Shown here piece by piece: positions 56,170 through 64,000 of a DNA stretch of 64,000 nucleotides. The DNA comes from Xenopus tropicalis (lineage: Eukaryota; Chordata; Amphibia; Anura; Pipidae), in NCBI RefSeq assembly GCF_000004195.4, contig NC_030683.2, positions 69,039,764-69,103,763 on the forward strand, read 5' to 3'. Numbering within the stretch: position 1 is the stretch's first letter; every line of letters starts with the position of its first letter. A program made the translations under genes and the position numbers. The notes beneath the pieces are model-generated. The model was not told the DNA's origin and made no database searches. It saw nothing but the letters and a program-made list of their open reading frames with translations.

Positions 56170-59100
56170 GTGCTGATACATTGAGGCTTGGTATAATGGT
56201 ATAAGTATAATGGACTCTATGGTAGATGGCTTTCCTGTAATTTGGAACTTTCTGAATATCAGGTTTCTGTATAATACCTGTATTATGTCTGTGCCCTACA
56301 AGAGCTAAAAAGTAAGTATACAGAAATCACTGTAACAGAGAAGATGCACTGTGCTGTTTTTCCCCTTCTGATTCGCGAACAGAAGGTTTTTTATTATCAT
56401 GCATTCAACTATCCCCTTGCATCAGTGTTATATGTGGAGGAATGCCACAATGTTTCATGCTTAATAACACATTTTCCTACAGACAGGGCAGTAATACACA
56501 CTGTAATCACATTTCTCCAGTCATCAGGACAATGTGAGCAATACCTTCTCGAGCACTTGCAGCTGCTTAATTTTTTACTAACCTTCTGTATTATTCATGG
56601 TGTGTTATTCAGAAACAGTTCTGCACCAGGTCTTCAATTGCAAGTCACTTTGTAGTGTTGGTATATTATTTATGGGAACAGCATGACTCTATCTAACCAT
56701 CCCCTCCTGTATCTTGCCCCTGGACAACAAGACTAATTACACCAAGGGATGTAAAAAATGTATTCAGAAAAACGTATACCCAAGAATAACTTGTCCCTTA
56801 GGCTTTAGATGCCAAACCAATGACATCACACCAAAGACTTCTCTGAACTATGCTAGATGGCTCCGACATTCGACAAAGTATGTGTGTGAATTTTTTTTTT
56901 TTATTAAGTGAAATTCTTTTCAAATAAATGTTGCCATATTCTGCATATTCCCATCTGGCATTTAGCATTCACCACAGTAACTGATTCTGATTCTGAAACA
57001 ATTGCTGTCACGTGCGACACACAACAGTTTTTCTAAAGTGAACAGGGCAGCCAAGCTGATTTATAAGAATGAACAGATCTGCTGTGATATACTTTTACCC
57101 TGAAGCTTAATACTGCTGTGCGAGTACTTTGGCACCAAGGGTGTTAGATCCTTCCAATTCCAGCCTAATCAAAAATCCCACAAGCATTAAATTAATAAAA
57201 AAAAAAAAAAAAGGCACATTTCGTCGTAAAAAGACACACAGCAGCTCAAAAGATAATTATTTACCTCAATATTTAGTGTATTATCTTTAATTTGAAAAGT
57301 AAAAAGTATTATATATACATGCATACATACAGTACATACATAAAAATATGCACACACTGACAGCTGATACAAGCCCTGGTACAAACAGATAATTATATAT
57401 CATATACTGTATATAATATATTTCTTTTTGTAAACAACATTTTGTGCAACAACATTATTCATTACTCAATGATTGGAGGAGATCACCCAGAGGAAACCCA
57501 CACAGACATGTGAAGAACAGACCATCTTATAAAAGACAGCACCCAGTAAATTTTATCTGTTATCTGTTTATCTATCTTTATTATCTGTTATCTGTGTAAA
57601 AAAAACCAAAACATTTTAATAAACTATTTAACAGAAGTGCTCAGCAGAGGTGCTCAGCAATGAAAATCCTTCACTTAGTTGGAGATTTATAAAGGATTAT
57701 TATACCTACATTGTAAGCGTTATGGGGCAGGGACCTCCATTCTCTGTCAATTAGCTCTTATTCTTTAATGCAACTATACTATGTATTTATTTATTTGTAT
57801 TTATTATTTCACACCAATTTACATATTGGTATTATTGTCCCATAGGTTTGTGACCACTTTGTGTCACATTTTAATATTCCTACCATGAACTTTTCTAATA
57901 CTGGGTGTGTCTCCTGACTGAACCAACACAAGTGATTACTGCTGGCATTTCATTGTAATTGTAAGTTATCCCAATATATCTACTCCAGCGAAAGACCCTC
58001 TCTTTTAAATACTCTATTTACTTAACTTCTGTAAATATCCCATTTTATTAAACACTCATATAAGGGCTCATTCAAGCCATTGGTAACAATAGTCACAGGT
58101 GCTATGGTTATTATATTTATTCTACCCTGAGCCCAGAACACAAGGAAGCATTGTACATAACACTTTGACCTGCATGAAACTAAAGTATGGGGTGTGCATA
58201 GAGCACCAGCTGCTTTCTTGACATAAAAACACAATAAACAAGCATAATAATATGCAGTTTTCTACCTGTAGATCTATAGTGGTTGCTGAATTACCATTGT
58301 AAGTCTGGCCTACTTCGGTACCAAAAAAATAGGAGTGGAAATCAGAATAAAGAAGATGAATGAAGATAAGGATAAATAATTTGGAGACTGGGCTTATAGT
58401 CCAATGTTTTTGTTGGGCATCTGACCCCCAGCCTGACAATGACATCTACTTGGCAGCATGATCTCTTCTATTGTACCGTCAGTCGCTGAAACAGATTAGT
58501 TTACAAATTACTGCACAATAAACTCACAATACCATATAATACACAACAACTGATTTAAAGGCACTGACACATGTCAGAGTTAATTGCTAATAAAATGTAT
58601 GTGACCTGAGCCTTTGGGTAAATATTCATTACTGCATTTGATAATGTTATGTAATAATGTAATGTGTCTGTGATCCATCTCTGCAAATGTAGTGTGGCTG
58701 CATGGTATTTATTACAAGCTTGGGTACTGTTGAACCCCTGATCCCTATTACATTAATAATTTTTTACATTTGTCTCTATTATGTCTCTTATTTTATTGAT
58801 AATACAAGCCCCAAAAGATGTAATCTTTTTTACATTTATAGTATTTGTATAGAATACTGCATTCATATATGTAGACCAAAACAGCTAAATATATGAATAA
58901 AATAGTGGTGTGAATTACATGGAACAAATAAACACTGACTCCAAGTAAAAATTAAATGCAATAGGTTCTTGCTTGGCTTTACAAGCACACAATATTTTTG
59001 ATACTATATATTGGTGCCTCTTTGAAATGTGTCTGAACCTTCACAAAATGACTGGCTCAGTCTGTGCTAAGTGAAGCAGAGAGCTGACACCAGTGGGAGG

Positions 59101-59707
59101 GGAATCTGCATTGGAACAAGACAAGGTGCAGTTTTATGTGGCAGTACCGTATCTGTCTGCAATTATAATGCAATTTTAAACAAGGCACAGCTATACTGGG
59201 GCATCCTACTGAGTGACAGCCTAATGCAACCTCTGCAGAGAGCACAATGAGACAAAAGAACAAAGAGTATGCATTCTTTACTGACAGATATCCTTTCATT
59301 TGTTTTTGTTGCTGGGAATCCCTGATACACAGAAAAGCATAAATGGCAATTAAAAACATGGAACAATTTACTTGTGGCACTCTAGTGTTTGCCAAATTAC
59401 TAAATATTGCTGGCTTAGAATGCTTCAGGAAATTGTGAAAAGCTGACCTGGAACCAAAGAACACATCTACAGCATGATACTATACCTCTCCACATTGAAT
59501 TGCCAGTATTTTTCGGATACTCTCAAGTTTACTGTACATAAATTTACTTAAAGCCAGATATGAGTAAAATGAGCAAGAGGATAACATAACAGAGAATGCA
59601 CCACCTTTTATGGTCAAGTAAAAAGTCATGTTCCATTATGAATTTAATTGCTCTTTCCAACTGCTGTCATCATCATTTCAAGATGCTTAGTACGGCAAGG
59701 TTGAATG
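56170..59707. other. Repeat-poor intergenic DNA, no gene seen
   Basis: 3.5 kb with only short frames. ATTGTAAGCGTTATGGGGCAGGGACC (57,712-57,737) resembles the 3' end of L3/CR1-type or related SINE elements in vertebrates. Small TATC/ATCTGTT repeats lie at 57,556-57,597, a poly(A) run at about 57,197-57,212. Confidence 0.4.
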
Positions 59708-59715
59708 CCAGCCAG

Positions 59716-60443
59716 TAGAGATGTAGCGAACCTCACAAAAAAAGTTCGCGAACCCGTTCGCGAACTTCTGCCAAAAAGTGCGAACTTTTGCGAACTTTGC
59801 GAACCCCATAGACTTCAATGAGAAGGCGAACTTTAAAACCTAGAAAAGCCATTTCTGGCCAGAAAACTGATTTTAAAGTTGTTTAAAGGGTGCCACGACC
59901 TGGACAGTGGCATGCAGGAGGGGGATCAAGGGTAAAAATTTCTCTGAAAAATACGTTGTTGATACAGCGTTGCGTTTTGTGCTGTAAAGGGCAGAAATCA
60001 CACTACATTCCTAAACTTGTGTAATAAACTGCTTTTACAAGGACTATTGGGTTACAGCAGATGAGATCAGCAGGACAGCTGTCCCCAGCAGCTACATACA
60101 GAGCAGTAGAAAGTAGATTACTAGTCAGCAAAGCTACCTAAACTGTCCCTCAAACCCCTGCACAGCTCTCTCCCTATGCTAACTCATCAAGCACACACAG
60201 GCAGAATGTAAAATGGCTGCTGGGCTTTGGTTTATATATGGAAGGGAGTGGTCCGGGGGTGGTCCAGGAGGGAGAGCTGCCTGATTGGCTGCCATGTATC
60301 TGCTGGCTCTGGGGTGAGAGGTCAAAATTTGGCTCCAGCTAAGGCGAACCCAAAATTGCGAACTTCGCTAAAAGTTCGCGAACTTGCGAACACCCGATTT
60401 TCGTGCGAATTAGTTCTCCGGCGAACAGTTCGCTACATCTCTA
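59716..60443. mobile_element. hAT MITE family C, copy 2
   Basis: Ends TAGAGATGTAGCGAACC (59,716) and GTTCGCTACATCTCTA (60,443), perfect 8-bp duplication CCAGCCAG (59,708-59,715 and 60,444-60,451). The left 230 bp match the right part of the 11.7-kb copy in inverse orientation; the middle (59,950-60,340) is unrelated to that copy's 40-bp array and has no array. Non-coding. Confidence 0.92.
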
Positions 60444-60781
60444 CCAGCCAGACCCGGTACTGATAATTAGGAGCCCGTGGGGAAGCTCTGTTACCTACCA
60501 TACAGAAACTGAGCAGTAACATAAAGACAACATTGATTTGGGTCTTAACTGCAATTAACTGCATTCTGCTGTGCACTAATACCCAATGCCTACCTCTCCG
60601 TACATGCCTAACTAATCAGACAATCTTTACCTGCTAGAACCAAGAAAAATGCACAGCTGTACTTCTAAATTGACAGAACATTAGTACACATTTTTTGATT
60701 GTCACATTAGAGCTAGAGGCGTACTATACAGCATCCAGCATGAGATAGCCTAACATTTTTAAAAGTATTTTAAATTCAGGC

Positions 60782-61192
60782 TTAAAGGAGAAAGAAAGGT
60801 AAAACCTAAGTAAGCTTTATCAGAAAGGTCTATGTAAATACAGCCATAGGCACTCACAGAAATGCTGCACTGACTTCTCTGTCAAAAGATATGCTGTGTC
60901 TGTAATTCATGTGCCAGAGACACACAGCTCTCTGCTCTCTCCCCCCTCCCTCAAGAATGCTACAGGAAACGGATAGCTCATAGTCTTAAAAAGTGAGCAT
61001 GTACACTTGCTTTCAGTTTCGGTGCAGGAGTGAGGCATTATGGGAACTTTCTTTACACAGCTCAGCATTTTCTGTTCCTGTTTGGCTTCTGATCATCTGA
61101 ACAGGTGAAATATGGGGAGACTTACTGAAGACAACTGAAGGTATGCCTGCAGCTTGAGATTAACTCTTTATTAGCCTTTCCTTCTCCTTTAA
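60782..61192. mobile_element. TTAA-type MITE family D, copy 3 (empty TA site)
   Basis: TTAA (60,782-60,785) AGGAGAAAGAAAGGTAAA; right end CTTTCCTTCTCC before TTAA (61,189-61,192). Where copies 1 and 2 hold the TA MITE, this copy reads GCTCATAGTCTTA (about 60,976-60,988), a single TA with no insertion. Confidence 0.9.
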
Positions 61193-61472
61193 GTGGTGCT
61201 GCTATGGGGTTTAAACAACATTTGCCTACATCTGGTTTGTGATTGCCTTGATGAAGGTTTTACTACCGATTACCATGAATAATCATAAGGCTTCCATACC
61301 ATATGATAAGCCCACTTGGGCTAATTCGTGGTCAGTCTATCGGAGGAAAGTTGTAAGCCCCAAAACCTTGTACAAGCCTCCTCCTTGCAAGAGGTGTCTT
61401 GTGGTTCATTACTTACTGCCCAGTTGTCAGCTGGACAGTTTGATTTTAAACTGGTCACACAAACATTAACCC

Positions 61473-62164
61473 TGTCAGGTTAAGCCACAGGTGGGTGGCT
61501 GGCAGGTAGGAGCTTATATGCCGTGTAATATAGATAAAGGGGGTACTTCAGTTGTTGATAAGCAGGAAACAAGTTTTGATGCTGAAACATAATTTATTAT
61601 GAGGATTGAAATGAGCAATATCCTTACAACAGGCCAGTGGTCAGATGCAGGCAGCAAACAATACAAGTCCGTAAAGCAGGCAGAGGGTTTGGACTGGCAG
61701 CAAGCAAGGAGGGTCCGAAATAACAGGCAGTGGTCAGGGGCAGGGAGAAGTCGAATAAACAGGCCGAGGTCCATACTGGGAGATCCAACAGAGGTCAGGT
61801 ACAGGAGAAGAGAAACAGGGGATGGCGAACAGAACCAGGCAGAAATCAGGCAGGAACATGGGCAGGAGTCGGGCCGGAACAGGAGCAAGACTCAGGCAGG
61901 TGCACGGACAAGAATCAGGCAGGTAGGGGCACTGGACAATGGAAAAGGCTTAATGATCAAGCAACCAGGAGTGGCTTGTAACAGGCTTATAAAGCCTGTT
62001 AATTGTTCAATTGCAACCACCTGGGCTTACTAAGGGAGGAGGTGAGCACGACCAAAGAAGTGAAGAGGGGTTAACAAAATGTTAAGGTCTCCAGTGGCTC
62101 CGCAAGGTAATTCAGAACCTGCCTAACATACAGTTAAGAGTTCGATCACAGGCAGGTCCTGACA
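61473..62164 (+). mobile_element. Solo LTR, 692 bp
   Basis: Begins TGTCAGG (61,473) and ends CCTGACA (62,164), a 7-bp inverted TG...CA terminus, with a perfect 5-bp duplication AACCC on both sides (61,468-61,472 and 62,165-62,169). A TATA-like CTTATAAAGCC lies at 61,985. The central 61,620-61,940 is purine-rich with degenerate CAGGCA/GGAACAGG repeats. No internal retroelement sequence, so it is a solo LTR left by recombination. A 5-bp duplication fits Gypsy-type elements and some retroviruses; I do not assign a family. Open frames here come from the purine-rich repeat. Strand is inferred from the TATA position. Confidence 0.85.
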
Positions 62165-62236
62165 AACCCCAATATTATGATGGCAGAGTACAGATTTGTA
62201 CTTGTGTTTTTTACAAGTGCTTCAAGAAATGCAGTA

Positions 62237-62833
62237 TTAAAGTAGAACTAATGCTTAACAAAGAATGAGGGTACAAATGCTGCACATTATATTGTGAGGT
62301 TCTGTAGCAGCTCTAGGCAACTACAGCCTTAGCAGTGAAGATCTGGGCACGGGAATATGCTCCCAGTAGCTCCTCATCTTCTTTTCTGCAGATTTACTGG
62401 TCATCTTTTGTACTGCTCTCAGTTACTGAGCTTAGGGACTGGCTCACAATATACTATACATTTAGAATATAGAATAATAGGAAGTCCTGATACAAGGTTG
62501 ATTGCTAATTGTCCTAGATTCTCATTACAAAGCAGCTCAGAAAGCAGTGACATTTGCATCAGAATTTAATAAACAGCCCTTTTGACAGGTGAACTTCATT
62601 TTTTACTTGATGATTTGAGATAAATCCTAAACTTAGCTTCTCAACAGCTCAGGGCACACTGAGCATGTACATGTTACTGACACCCCTATTAAAATCCAAG
62701 ATGGTGAGCTGATTTGAATGCATGAATCATAACTGTTATAGAGATGCTGAACCTTATGGCTGGCACAGTAATGTGAGTATATTGAATACAACATTTCTAG
62801 CCATATTGGTTTTAGGCTTCATTTCCCCTTTAA
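62237..62833. mobile_element. TTAA-type MITE family F, copy 2
   Basis: TTAA (62,237-62,240) AGTAGAACTAATGC; right end GGCTTCATTTCCCCT, TTAA (62,830-62,833). Interior CTCAGTTACTGAGCTTAGGG and CCATCTTG-type blocks are the inverse of the 27.5-kb copy. Confidence 0.7.
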
Positions 62834-63156
62834 CAAATAAATTATTTTAGTTCTATTTATAATAGTAAAATCTCCAGTGGCAAAATAATTACCCACAACC
62901 AACAAATGATAAGTTTAGGACAGTGACATGATCCCTCTGTCAGGGTTTTCTTCTTTCCCAGTAGCTAATGGTTGGGGATAAAGCCGTTGTGGATATTGAG
63001 CATCTAGGCCATTAACAATAGGGAAAAGATGTTCAAGGGGCCCCTAAAGGAGATAAGTTAAAGAGTCCCTAACAAAACTACTCCCTGTCCCATGTCTCAT
63101 GTGCCTAAATATTATATTACAGGTATATTTGAATTGCAGCCTTCCTTCTTGCACAC

Positions 63157-63648
63157 TAGTGATGGCCGAAATGTTTCACCAGGCATGGATTTGCGGCGAA
63201 TTTCCACGTTTTGCCATTGGCAAATTGTTACGCGAAACGGATGAAAAAATTTGCAGAATAGCTGCACGTTCAAAAATTGTAGCAAGAATAGTCGCGGGCG
63301 TCAAATGAATAGTCACGCGGGCAAAATTGTTGCAAGAATAGTCGCAGGCGTCAAAAGAATAGTCACACGTCAAAAATTGTCTCAAGAATAGTCGCGGGCG
63401 TCAAAAGAATAGTCGTGCGGCCAAAATTGTCGCAAGAATAGTCTCAGGCGTCAAAAGTATAGTCGCACATTCAAAATTGTGGCAAGAATACTCGCAGGCG
63501 TCAAAAGAATAGTCGCACATCAAAAGAATAGTCGCGCGTCAAAAGAATAGTCGCAGGCGACAATTTTTTTTCCTCGCAACATTTTTGCCATTTCGAATCT
63601 CAACAAATTTATTGGCGAAGTGAAACGGGACAGATTCACTTGTCACTA
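63157..63648. mobile_element. hAT MITE family B, copy with third array variant
   Basis: Ends TAGTGATGGCCGAAATG (63,157) and CAGATTCACTTGTCACTA (63,648), perfect 8-bp duplication TTGCACAC (63,149-63,156 and 63,649-63,656). Same orientation as the 28.5-kb copy. Confidence 0.92.
63270..63565. repeat. Short tandem array inside hAT MITE B, GTCAAAAGAATAGTCG type
   Basis: Units CGTCAAAAGAATAGTCGC alternate with AAAATTGTCGCAAGAATAG, about 15 units. Relative of the ~20-bp arrays in the 23.7- and 28.5-kb copies, but with AGAATAG replacing AATAATAG and with a different unit order. Confidence 0.88.
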
Positions 63649-63656
63649 TTGCACAC

Positions 63657-64000
63657 ATTAAAACATTATGAGATGGAGGAATTGAATCGGTCAAGGACAG
63701 AAATAAAAGGTTGCCTATAGTACTCCTGACTAATTCTACTTTAAGACGTGGATGGGGTAGAACTGTGAAGGAGAACAGCAGAGAGTCCTGTCTTCATCCT
63801 GTTTGTAGGGAATGGTTTGTATTAGTCATGAAGGGTTTATACTTATAACTGCATAACTGTAAGCAGTTGTTTACAATGTGATTAAAAATCATAAAGCCTC
63901 GTTTCTCCCTGACATGAATCTCCAAGAAACAACATTCAGTCTAGTGATTCAGTGAGGGAAGTATGCCAGAGCAGGTTTCCTAAATATTTATTGTGGTCAT
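63657..64000. other. Intergenic DNA at right window edge, no gene seen
   Basis: No repeat or coding pattern recognised. Confidence 0.4.

Noticed and set aside
61514..61981. Opposed frames of 83-144 codons
   Set aside because: Read-through of the purine-rich core of a solo LTR; no retroelement domain.

Overview
The window looks like non-coding vertebrate DNA, most probably from an amphibian of the Xenopus type. This rests on AT-rich sequence without operons or compact genes, several vertebrate LINE clades (L1-like, CR1, RTE-like), a Penelope-like GIY-YIG fragment, and very dense short inverted-repeat transposons (MITEs) with 8-bp, TTAA or TA target-site duplications. The species is an inference. 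I recognise no host protein-coding gene, rRNA, tRNA or CRISPR array. Nearly all long open frames belong to transposons or arise from tandem repeats.

Layout: 1-6,045 is an almost complete L1-like LINE on the minus strand (5' UTR, intact ORF1, spacer, broken ORF2), cut by the left window edge. 6-20 kb is single-copy DNA carrying MITEs. These include a 1.16-kb MITE that itself carries a 478-bp inverted-repeat insertion with a 14-bp duplication (8.1-8.6 kb), and a hAT MITE with a 40-bp satellite (11.7-12.4 kb). 20.3-21.1 kb is a cluster of (TA)n tracts with hairpin modules. 21-34 kb holds an RTE-like fragment, a CR1 fragment and many MITEs. 37.8-40.8 kb holds an LTR-like block with a nested MITE, then a Penelope-like insertion built as two 0.5-kb inverted arms around a GIY-YIG remnant. 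50-56 kb is a nest: a CR1 tail inside a TTAA MITE, an LTR-like element broken by hAT MITEs, and a long CR1 copy inside a ~152-bp tandem repeat. 59.7-63.7 kb holds two hAT MITEs, two TTAA elements and a solo LTR with a clean 5-bp duplication.

How the parts relate: the elements date one another by nesting and by target-site duplications. Three TTAA elements show the same insertion site filled twice (17.3 and 32.8 kb) and empty once (61.0 kb). Three copies of one hAT MITE family contain short GC-rich tandem arrays. A recurring hairpin (TGA..AA, stem, AAA(C/G)) occurs in the Penelope-like element, in the 8.2-kb inverted repeat and in the TA-tract cluster. It resembles a hammerhead-ribozyme core but departs from consensus in every copy.

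The best candidates for something undescribed are the 8.1-8.6 kb insertion, the shared hairpin family, and the tandem arrays inside hAT MITEs. Coordinates of old fragments are approximate.
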